A stretch of 7,831 nucleotides of DNA, from positions 1 through 7,831 of the forward strand of contig JAJZFR010000155.1 in assembly GCA_021805265.1 (NCBI GenBank), in the 5' to 3' direction. Positions within the stretch are counted from its first letter, which is position 1. Each line of letters opens with the position of its first letter. The translations under genes were made by a program, and so were the position numbers. Shown piece after piece: positions 1 to 5,548 of the stretch. The stretch comes from Acidobacteriota bacterium (GTDB lineage: Bacteria > Acidobacteriota > Terriglobia > Terriglobales > Acidobacteriaceae). A model generated the notes under the pieces. It made no database searches, was not told the origin of the DNA, and was given only the letters and a program-made list of their open reading frames with translations.

Positions 1-639
1 CTCACGCGCCTCCGCCACCAGACACTCCCAGCGAATATCCGCGTCCGAGCTGTCCGGATGTCCGTGCATGAACGCAATCCGCCGATGCCCAAGATCGTAG
101 AGATGCTGCAGCGTAAGACGCGCCGCAACCCGGTGATCCAGCAACACATTCGTCACGCCCGGTATCGTCCTGTGCCCGGCAATCGAAACCGCTGGCACGG
201 AAAGCGGCCCCGTCAGATGCGTATCGATTGCCAGGATTCCCTCCGCGCCGCGGCTGGCCATCATCGCCGGATACTTCTCCACCAACTCCGGCCGGTGACG
301 ATGCGTCGCGATGAAGTTGAAATAGTCTTGCTCGATCAACTGCGCAAAAATCCCGTTCATCACCTCGGAGTGGTACCCCTCGGAAAGCACCGGCGTCAGT
401 ATCCCCACCATCATCGTCCGCCGGTTCCTCAGCGAACGCGCAATGTAGCTCGGGTGGTAGTTCAGCTCCCGAGCCATGGTTCGGATCCGCTCCCGCGTTG
501 TCTCGGGTATCGACCGCCCCGGAACATTATTCAACACCACGGAAACCGTCGCCGGATCCAGGTTCAGCCGTGCCGCCAATACCTTCAGCGTCACCGGGGC
601 TGTCTGCGTCCCGCCGTCCTCCTGCCTCTTTTGTGCCAT
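1..639 (-). CDS. LacI-family transcriptional regulator (3' end off window)
   Basis: I translated this by hand from the ATG at 639; it stays open to the left edge, giving 213 residues of a protein usually about 330-350 long. Residues 17-38 (TLKVLAARLNLDPATVSVVLNN) form the N-terminal LacI helix-turn-helix. Residues 61-71 (YHPSYIARSLR) match the hinge helix with the Leu that inserts in the minor groove. From about 76 (MMVGILTPVLSEGYHSEVMNG) the periplasmic-binding-protein-like effector domain begins, including the typical DLGHRRIAFMHG at 182-193. Members are cytosolic repressors that release DNA when a sugar or its derivative binds. A weak GAGG lies 9 nt before the ATG. The gene follows the GH16 gene after 154 bp and has its own candidate promoter with a palindrome inside it, which suggests autoregulation. 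The ligand is unknown; the neighbours suggest a glucan product or sugar acid. Confidence 0.95.
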   Translation of the reverse strand, partial: MAQKRQEDGGTQTAPVTLKVLAARLNLDPATVSVVLNNVPGRSIPETTRERIRTMARELNYHPSYIARSLRNRRTMMVGILTPVLSEGYHSEVMNGIFAQLIEQDYFNFIATHRHRPELVEKYPAMMASRGAEGILAIDTHLTGPLSVPAVSIAGHRTIPGVTNVLLDHRVAARLTLQHLYDLGHRRIAFMHGHPDSSDADIRWECLVAEARE

Positions 640-676
640 GGTTTCAGCGCCTCGCGATTGCCGCTCGATTCGGGAT

Positions 677-706
677 CGTATATTACCGTTAATACTGCCG
701 TATCAA
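677..706 (-). promoter_or_regulatory. candidate promoter of the LacI gene
   Basis: On the minus strand TTGATA (701-706) and TATACG (677-682) are separated by 18 bp, giving a -35 with 5 of 6 and a -10 with 4 of 6 consensus bases. Predicted transcription would start near 670, leaving a leader of about 30 nt before the ATG at 639. The match is by eye; sigma-70-like consensus is assumed for this lineage. Confidence 0.4.
681..694. promoter_or_regulatory. candidate LacI-type operator (CG-centred palindrome)
   Basis: TATTACCGTTAATA is a 14-bp inverted repeat centred on CG. Only the pair flanking the centre is mismatched; the outer five pairs are perfect. LacI-family operators are typically even-length palindromes with a central CG. 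The site lies between the -35 and -10 of the candidate promoter and overlaps the -10, 42 bp before the start of the LacI gene, where a repressor would block initiation. Autoregulation is inferred. Confidence 0.4.
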
Positions 707-793
707 CTCCGATTTCCGCAAAGTCTAGCAGCCCGATAACCTCTTCGACAAACACAAAATGCTGCAAAATGTCATTTTCTTCGGAAATCTCAC

Positions 794-1939
794 TCAATTC
801 GTGTAAATGTGAATGTAATCCACCACCAACTGCGCTGGAAAAGTCGTCGTTGCACTGGGCGAGCCTGGCCACTGCCCGCCCACGGCCAGATTCAGAATCA
901 CAAACGACGGCCCCGCATCGAACGGCCACACCGCCCCGCTCAGGCTGGCGATGCTCGACGTTGTATACGTCACGTAAGGCTGCGTCGGATCGTCCACGTA
1001 ATAGGCCACCGAACCGGGCTTCCAGATCATTCCATAGGTATGCCAGCCAGCCGCTGTCTCCCCGGCAGGAAAGGAAAACCGTGTCCCCAGGCTGGTCCCG
1101 GTGAATCCGGTACCGTGAATCGACCCCTCGTTGAAGTCCGGCGTCGTCGCCGCGTCCACCCGCTCCATGATGTCCATCTCGCCGCTGCCCGGCCAGTTGA
1201 TCGTCGCAATGTTGTTGCCCAGCATCCAGAATGCAGGCCATAACCCTTGCTCCTCCGGTGCCTCGATCCGAGCTTCCATCCGCCCGTACTGGAAGCCGAA
1301 TAATCCCTCTGTCTTCAGCCGCGCCGACGTATACACCCCCGCCACAGGCTGCTCCGCCACTACATGCAGCGCACCATCCGTCCCAACGTAGGCGTTTGGC
1401 GATGCAGCATTACACGGCGCGGTCGTCGATCCCCACCCGCAATACGTCTCCAGCTCATTGTTTCCCCACCCTCCGTTATTGCCAGTATCATACGTCCAGA
1501 TTGCAGGGTTCGGCTGGATATTTGTACCTCCGGCGTTGTTGAAATCCTCGCTCCACACCAGCGTCCCCGAGGCAATGTTGGGCGAAAAACTCTGGCTCGC
1601 CACCTTGCTCGCGCTCAACCCGCTCCCCGACGCAATCGCATTCACGGTCAGGTTCGACGCCACCAGAAACGGCGCTTCGTACACCGTCGAAGCCGTCGTC
1701 GGTACCGATCCATCCGTCGTGTAATAGACCGTCGCCCCATTCGATACTGTGCTCAACGTCACCACCTGCGCCCCGCCAAGTGCCGCAGTAGCGCTGATCG
1801 CCGGGGTAGCCGCTTGCGTCAACAGCGGCTGCGAACTCGCGCCACCGCTGCTGCCCCCACAGCCCAGAAGTAGACACACCGTAGCCAGAAAAATACCAAC
1901 CGCCGAGCTTCGTCCACGCACAGAACTCGCTGAAATCAT
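794..1939 (-). CDS. GH16 family glycoside hydrolase lipoprotein (probable endo-beta-1,3-glucanase)
   Basis: A retaining endo-glycosidase, 381 residues from the chosen ATG. Residues 16-27 form a hydrophobic stretch ending in the lipobox LLGC with the acylated Cys at 27, followed by a Gly/Ser linker, so the protein should be membrane-anchored and face outward. Residues ~44-119 look like a small beta-sandwich of the chitobiase C-terminal type (ATVYYTTDGSVP). Residues ~126-381 are the GH16 domain: GEMDIME at 253-259 is the ExDxxE active site (nucleophile Glu254, Asp256, acid/base Glu259), with GLWPAFWMLG before it, IHGTG after it and VDYIHIY at the C-terminus. The pattern resembles the laminarinase-like GH16 branch; other beta-glucan or galactan specificities remain possible. 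ATG at 1939 is preferred over TTG at 1945 because GGGGAG sits 8 nt before the ATG but only 2 nt before the TTG. It probably supplies oligosaccharides for the neighbouring uptake and oxidation genes. Confidence 0.93.
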   Translation of the reverse strand: MISASSVRGRSSAVGIFLATVCLLLGCGGSSGGASSQPLLTQAATPAISATAALGGAQVVTLSTVSNGATVYYTTDGSVPTTASTVYEAPFLVASNLTVNAIASGSGLSASKVASQSFSPNIASGTLVWSEDFNNAGGTNIQPNPAIWTYDTGNNGGWGNNELETYCGWGSTTAPCNAASPNAYVGTDGALHVVAEQPVAGVYTSARLKTEGLFGFQYGRMEARIEAPEEQGLWPAFWMLGNNIATINWPGSGEMDIMERVDAATTPDFNEGSIHGTGFTGTSLGTRFSFPAGETAAGWHTYGMIWKPGSVAYYVDDPTQPYVTYTTSSIASLSGAVWPFDAGPSFVILNLAVGGQWPGSPSATTTFPAQLVVDYIHIYTN

Positions 1940-2003
1940 CGCCAAATCTCCCCTTCGCCGCCCTGCTCAGGTCGGAAGCAAGCCCAATTCTGGCGGCAGA
2001 TAG

Positions 2004-2033
2004 GAAATATCACCCCCACCCTGCGTCGGTCAA
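2004..2033 (-). promoter_or_regulatory. candidate promoter of the GH16 gene
   Basis: On the minus strand TTGACC (2028-2033) and TATTTC (2004-2009) are spaced by 18 bp. The -35 matches 5 of 6 consensus bases and the -10 is weak (3 of 6, preceded by TGA). Transcription would start near 1997, leaving a leader of about 58 nt that includes the GGGGAG ribosome site. Called by eye. Confidence 0.3.
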
Positions 2034-2040
2034 TCGTTTG
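2031..2040. promoter_or_regulatory. candidate LacI-type operator overlapping the GH16 -35 box
   Basis: CAATCGTTTG is a 10-bp CG-centred inverted repeat with one mismatched inner pair. Read on the minus strand it is CAAACGATTG, which shares the AACGNT core with the palindrome before the LacI gene (TAACGGTA) and resembles the general LacI/CcpA core. It overlaps the candidate -35 of the GH16 gene, so binding would be expected to repress it. The site is short and could arise by chance. Confidence 0.3.
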
Positions 2041-2055
2041 CTCCGATATTCCTCC

Positions 2056-2129
2056 AGGGCCGCGAGCAGTGCGCCGCCGAATCCAGCACTGCTGCCAGCC
2101 CGGCCCTCGCTCCTGTACCATGGGCTGGC
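2056..2129 (+). promoter_or_regulatory. structured leader candidate: three perfect stems with pseudoknot topology
   Basis: Three perfect complementary pairs lie within 74 nt. Stem A is AGGGCCG (2056-2062) with CGGCCCT (2101-2107). Inside it, stem B is AGCAGTGC (2065-2072) with GCACTGCT (2086-2093), with a 13-nt loop. The seven bases between B and the right arm of A, plus one more, form stem C: GCCAGCCC (2094-2101) with GGGCTGGC (2122-2129). B and C abut and could stack. A and C cross, so together they make a pseudoknot; they share only base 2101. The element sits in the gap between the divergent GH16 and MFS genes, 86 nt before the MFS start, where it could act as a 5' leader switch. A DNA-level role or chance in GC-rich sequence is possible. 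No known riboswitch class is recognised. Confidence 0.35.
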
Positions 2130-2214
2130 CGCGCCTGTTTCTGACACACATGCTCCAGACCCGATCGCTTCGTAACTGAATTTCTCAATTTCCTCAATTC
2201 AAGACCACCTCATC

Positions 2215-3585
2215 ATGCACCCAATTCAGAACGCTGACCCCTCGATCCGCCCTCCCCGCCGCCGCTGGCGCATCGCATGGCTGCTCGGCATTGGCGTCCT
2301 GGTCAACTACTTCGACCGCGTCAGCCTCTCCGTCTCCCAGGTCGCGCTTCACGTCTCCTTCGGCATCGGTGCCGTCGCCTTCGGCTATCTCTCGGGCGCT
2401 TACAACTGGACCTACGCCATGTGTCAGTTGCCCATCGGCGTCGTTCTCGACCGCTGGGGAGTCCGCCGCACGGGCCGTGTCAGCATCTTTCTCTGGAGCG
2501 TCGCCTCCGTCGCTTCCGCGCTCAGCCGTAACCTCACCGCCTTCTTTGCTGCGCGTCTCCTGCTCGGCGTCGGCGAGGCGCCAACCTTCCCCGCCAACTC
2601 GAAAGCCGTCGGCCTCTGGTTCCCGCCCGAGGAGCGTAGCTCCGCAACCGCCATCTTCGACTCCGCCGCCAAGTTTGCCTCGGCCATCGGCGTTCCCATC
2701 CTCGGTGTCGTCCTGCTCTCCATTGGCTGGCGCTGGAGCTTCGCCCTCACCGGAGCCATCAGCCTGCTCTACCTCGTCTATTTCTGGCGCGTATACCGCG
2801 ACCCCGACGAGGACCCCGAACTCACCGCCCTGGAGCGCGCCCACATCGACCGCCGCTCTGGCATCACAGAACAGCCAGCGCCGCTCACCCAGCCCGCTGC
2901 GCACAGGCCGCTGCCACTGCGCCTGCTCGCCCGACAGAAAAAGGTCATCGGCCTCGCGCTCGGTTTCGGCTCCTACAACTACGTCTTCTATCTGCTGCTT
3001 ACCTGGCTACCCGGCTATCTCGCCACCGCGCTCCATCTCGACCTGCTCCATTCGTTCCTTTACACCGGAGTTCCCTGGCTGGTAGCTACCGTCGCAGAAC
3101 TATCCATCGGCGGCTGGCTGGCCGACTTCCTCATGCGTCGCGGTGCAGACCCCAGCCGCGTCCGGCAGACCATCCTCGTCCTCGGCATGGCTTGCGGTCT
3201 GGGCATCTTCGGCGCAGCCGGAGCGCACACTCCTGTCGCAGCGCTCCTCTGGATCAGCCTCTCCATCGGCGGACTCTCCGCCGCCGCGCCCATCGGATGG
3301 TCGGTGCCAGCCCTGATCTCGCCCCGCTCGAGCGTCGGCTCGGTCGGCGGAATCCTCAACTTCTCCAATCAGCTCTCCGCCATTACCGCGCCCATCCTCA
3401 CCGGATACGTTGTCGCGATCACGCATTCCTTCCGTTGGGCCTTTGGCGCGGCGGCCATCTATCTCGTCATCGGCATCGCCGCTTACCTGCTCCTGCTCGG
3501 CCGCATCGAACCCATGTTTCCAGAGCCAATGAGGATCGATCCATCTCGTCCGGACCCATCCTTTTCCCCGATGGGCGGCCGGTAG
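2215..3585 (+). CDS. MFS transporter, anion:cation symporter (hexuronate/sugar-acid) type
   Basis: An inner-membrane major facilitator of 456 residues, normal length for the family, with about 12 hydrophobic segments. Key marks are NYFDRVSLSVSQ at 31-42 in the first segment, DRWGVRRTGR at 79-88 (the loop 2-3 MFS signature) and RLLLGVGEAPTFPANSK at 114-130, a pattern typical of the ACS family (ExuT, GudP, DgoT, phthalate carriers). A polar cytosolic loop spans about 195-242 between the two halves. ACS members mostly import organic anions such as hexuronates, galactonate or glucarate with protons, so an acidic sugar is the best guess for the cargo. The ATG at 2215 has no recognisable Shine-Dalgarno; no in-frame alternative looks better. 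The last 34 codons (end of the final membrane segment plus a Pro-rich tail) overlap the 3' end of the opposite-strand esterase gene. It faces away from the GH16 gene and towards the dehydrogenase operon. Confidence 0.93.
   Translation: MHPIQNADPSIRPPRRRWRIAWLLGIGVLVNYFDRVSLSVSQVALHVSFGIGAVAFGYLSGAYNWTYAMCQLPIGVVLDRWGVRRTGRVSIFLWSVASVASALSRNLTAFFAARLLLGVGEAPTFPANSKAVGLWFPPEERSSATAIFDSAAKFASAIGVPILGVVLLSIGWRWSFALTGAISLLYLVYFWRVYRDPDEDPELTALERAHIDRRSGITEQPAPLTQPAAHRPLPLRLLARQKKVIGLALGFGSYNYVFYLLLTWLPGYLATALHLDLLHSFLYTGVPWLVATVAELSIGGWLADFLMRRGADPSRVRQTILVLGMACGLGIFGAAGAHTPVAALLWISLSIGGLSAAAPIGWSVPALISPRSSVGSVGGILNFSNQLSAITAPILTGYVVAITHSFRWAFGAAAIYLVIGIAAYLLLLGRIEPMFPEPMRIDPSRPDPSFSPMGGR
3483..3585. 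other. tail-to-tail overlap of the MFS and esterase genes
   Basis: The plus-strand TAG of the transporter (3583-3585) lies 103 bp inside the minus-strand esterase gene, whose TAA is at 3483-3485. The shared stretch encodes transporter residues 423-456 (end of the last membrane segment and tail) and esterase residues ~375-408 (tail after the hydrolase fold). No separate terminator fits between them, so convergent transcripts would be complementary over at least this segment. Confidence 0.9.
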
Positions 3586-4709
3586 CCACCCCAAACATAC
3601 TCGAGCGCCTCGGGCAGCGTCTGTTCCCGCACCGCGCGGTCCACATGCCCGGCGTTCTCCGCGAACACAAACTGGTAGTGGTAGCCCTTCGCCGCCAACA
3701 CGCGCGCCATGCGCTCGTTCGCCTCCACCCAGTCGTGCATCCCGTCCCGCATTGCGTTCGGATTCAGCAGATCCCGGTCGCCCACCTCCATCCAAATCCG
3801 AAGCGGCTTCCGCGCCGCGCTCGCAATCAGGTGCTCATGAAACTCCCATGCCCCGTGCGGCGTCTGCGCGCTGTAGGGCCACTGCTGGTTCACATACGTC
3901 CCCGAATACGTCAGCACACGGTGATACCACTCCGGGTGATACCAGGCCATGATCAGCGCGCACGATCCGCCAGAGCTGCCGCCCATGGTCGCCCGTCCGT
4001 CCGGGTCGTGGGTCAGCTTCACGTGGTACCGCGACTCCACCTGCGGCAAGACCTCGCTCTCCACAAACTCCGCATACCGACCGCTCATCGTGTCGTACTC
4101 GAGGCCCCGCTCGCTGCCCTGCGCGTCGCCGCTTCCGTTGCCGATCGAGATGGCAATCATCACCGGAATCCGGTGCGCGGCGATCAGCGAATCGAGCACT
4201 GGAAACAGCTCCCCATCCGGGCCATCCGCCCCCACCAGAAACGGAGCCACCATCCCCGCCCGATATTGCTGCGGCACATACACCGCAACCCGCCGCGTAT
4301 ACGCCGCCGGATGGCTCGTCGTCACGACCGGACGCCCCGGATGCGCCGGGTCCCCTGTCACAAACGTACCCGCATCCCGCGCAATTCCCGGATACAGCTT
4401 GCTATCGGTGGAACTCATCGTGAATTCGTAGACAGTCCCGCGTGGCACCGATGCCCCAGGCAGCGTCTCCGCCGCCGCCGGATGCGTCGGCCCCAGGATG
4501 AAATTCCCGTCCACATCGTCCGGCGGAACCGCTCCATCCGCCAGTTCCCTGGCCTGCACAAAACCAGCCGTGTGCGGATCACGCACCGGTGGCCCTGCCT
4601 TGCCAGTCTGCGCAAAGCCCGCAAGCCCGACAAGCCCGGCCAATCCGGCAAACCCTGCAAGCGAAACGAAAACCAGCCCCGTCATCCGCCGAAAAGTAAT
4701 CCGTCTCAT
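3483..4709 (-). CDS. secreted enterochelin-esterase-like alpha/beta hydrolase (PF00756 type)
   Basis: A 408-residue serine esterase. Residues 1-34 are a signal peptide: Arg-rich start, then a Gly/Leu/Ala/Phe core. The nucleophile elbow is MGGSSGG at 242-248 with Ser245 (GxSxG). A likely acid is Asp311 or Asp313 (EVGDRDLLN), and the His is His355 in ENAGHVDRAV. The block GLEYDTMSGRYAEFVESEVLP and the TYSGTYVNQQ stretch are typical of a family of exported Fes/esterase-D-like proteins. Relatives act on ester-linked acyl or aromatic groups of siderophores or plant polymers; here polymer or sugar deacylation is inferred only from context. ATG at 4709 was chosen because GGAGG lies 8 nt upstream and the signal peptide follows at once; an open extension to 4946 only overlaps the SDR gene. 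It is last in the ADH-SDR-esterase operon, 14 bp after the SDR stop. The family-like part ends near YVWGGYRP (371-378); the remaining ~30 residues are encoded antisense to the transporter end. Confidence 0.9.
   Translation of the reverse strand: MRRITFRRMTGLVFVSLAGFAGLAGLVGLAGFAQTGKAGPPVRDPHTAGFVQARELADGAVPPDDVDGNFILGPTHPAAAETLPGASVPRGTVYEFTMSSTDSKLYPGIARDAGTFVTGDPAHPGRPVVTTSHPAAYTRRVAVYVPQQYRAGMVAPFLVGADGPDGELFPVLDSLIAAHRIPVMIAISIGNGSGDAQGSERGLEYDTMSGRYAEFVESEVLPQVESRYHVKLTHDPDGRATMGGSSGGSCALIMAWYHPEWYHRVLTYSGTYVNQQWPYSAQTPHGAWEFHEHLIASAARKPLRIWMEVGDRDLLNPNAMRDGMHDWVEANERMARVLAAKGYHYQFVFAENAGHVDRAVREQTLPEALEYVWGGYRPPIGEKDGSGRDGSILIGSGNMGSMRPSRSR
4613..4657. repeat. 9-bp degenerate tandem repeat, about five units, inside the esterase signal peptide
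   Basis: Consecutive plus-strand 9-mers CAAAGCCCG, CAAGCCCGA, CAAGCCCGG, CCAATCCGG and CAAACCCTG encode, on the minus strand, three-residue steps of the GFAGLAGLVGLAGFA type. The repeat forms the hydrophobic core of the signal peptide, so copy-number change would lengthen or shorten that core in steps of three residues without breaking the frame. Confidence 0.6.
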
Positions 4710-4723
4710 CCTCAACCCTCCGT

Positions 4724-5548
4724 TTACTTCTCTCGTCGCGTCGCCCGCATCGCGCCCGTCGAAATCCCGCCATCCACCAGCAGCGTCTGACCGGTCACGT
4801 ATCGGCTCGCCTCCGACGCCAGAAAAACCACCGCGCCATCCAGATCGTGCGGTTCGCCCGCCCGCTTCAGCGGTATCCGGTCCACCAGATACTCGACCCA
4901 CTCCGGGTCCTCGTACATCGCCTGATTCTGTGCCGTCCGGAACCACCCAGGAGCCAGGCAGTTCACCGTGATCCCGTAGCGGCCCCAGTCATCCGCCAGG
5001 CTCATCGTCAACTGCCGAATCCCGCCCCGGCTCGCGCAATACGGTCCCAGCCCTGCGTAACCCGCCACACTGGTCACCGAACCAATGTTGATCACCCGCC
5101 CATAGCCTCGCCGCGCCATCCCGCGAGCCACCTGCTGCGCCACAAAAAAACTCCCGCGCAGGTTCGTATCGAGCACCAGGTTCCAGTCTTCCCAGCTCAC
5201 TTCGAGTGCCGCCTTGCGCACGTTGCAGCCCGCGTTGTTTACCAGAATATCCACCCGTTCGCCCGCTGCATCCAATCCGTCCAGCGTCGCGCCCAGTCGC
5301 TCGATGCTCTCCCGCCCGCGAACGTCCAGGTCCACCGTCCTCACCCGACGACCCAGCGCTTCCATCTCCCTCGCAAATGCAGCAATATCCCCGCACCGCC
5401 GGCTGGTCAGGATCAGGTCCGCTCCCGCACGTGCCAGCGCTCGCGCAAAGTACTGCCCCAGCCCGCGACTCGCGCCCGTCACCAGCGCCGTCCGTCCGCT
5501 CAGATCAAACAAATTCTCAGCCAAAGTGCGCTCCCTTGCATCCGTCAT
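4724..5548 (-). CDS. SDR-family oxidoreductase, gluconate/ketodeoxygluconate 5-dehydrogenase-like, with Arg in place of catalytic Lys
   Basis: A classical short-chain dehydrogenase of 274 residues with a Rossmann fold. TGASRGLG at 24-31 binds the dinucleotide, NNAG is at 104-107, helix Asn is N129, catalytic Ser is probably S157 and catalytic Tyr is Y170. The YxxxK motif reads YCASR (170-174): the codon for residue 174 is CGG, so Arg replaces the usual Lys. The end VTGQTLLVDGGIST at 251-264 is typical. NLFDLSGRTALVTGAS and the downstream PGWFRT region resemble the IdnO/KduD-like group acting on keto sugar acids; the substrate is not provable. Its ATG overlaps the ADH stop by 4 bp (ATGA), implying translational coupling, and GAGG lies 7 nt upstream. 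The esterase starts 14 bp after its stop. The pairing with a zinc MDR suggests consecutive oxidation and reduction of one substrate in the cytosol. Confidence 0.93.
   Translation of the reverse strand: MTDARERTLAENLFDLSGRTALVTGASRGLGQYFARALARAGADLILTSRRCGDIAAFAREMEALGRRVRTVDLDVRGRESIERLGATLDGLDAAGERVDILVNNAGCNVRKAALEVSWEDWNLVLDTNLRGSFFVAQQVARGMARRGYGRVINIGSVTSVAGYAGLGPYCASRGGIRQLTMSLADDWGRYGITVNCLAPGWFRTAQNQAMYEDPEWVEYLVDRIPLKRAGEPHDLDGAVVFLASEASRYVTGQTLLVDGGISTGAMRATRREK

Noticed and set aside
58..1104. 348-codon open frame on the plus strand
   Set aside because: It is the reverse-strand shadow of the LacI and GH16 genes; rich in Arg, His and Pro with no domain pattern.
1940..1945. TTG start for the GH16 gene, two codons upstream
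   Set aside because: The ribosome site is only 2 nt from the TTG but 8 nt from the ATG at 1939.
1936..2151. 71-codon open frame on the minus strand in the GH16-MFS gap
   Set aside because: It overlaps the GH16 start, lacks a ribosome site and has no protein-like pattern; the gap is better explained as regulatory.
2177..2201. TGAATT/AATTCA inverted repeat and TCAATT direct copies just before the MFS start
   Set aside because: Short AT-rich arms in a low-complexity run; too weak to call a site.
3192..4790. 532-codon open frame on the plus strand
   Set aside because: It overlaps the end of the transporter and runs antisense to the esterase; Arg/His/Pro-rich translation typical of a GC-rich shadow.
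4710..4946. 79-codon N-terminal extension of the esterase frame
   Set aside because: It lies almost wholly inside the SDR gene on the same strand, has no protein-like character, and a GGAGG site plus signal peptide mark the ATG at 4709.
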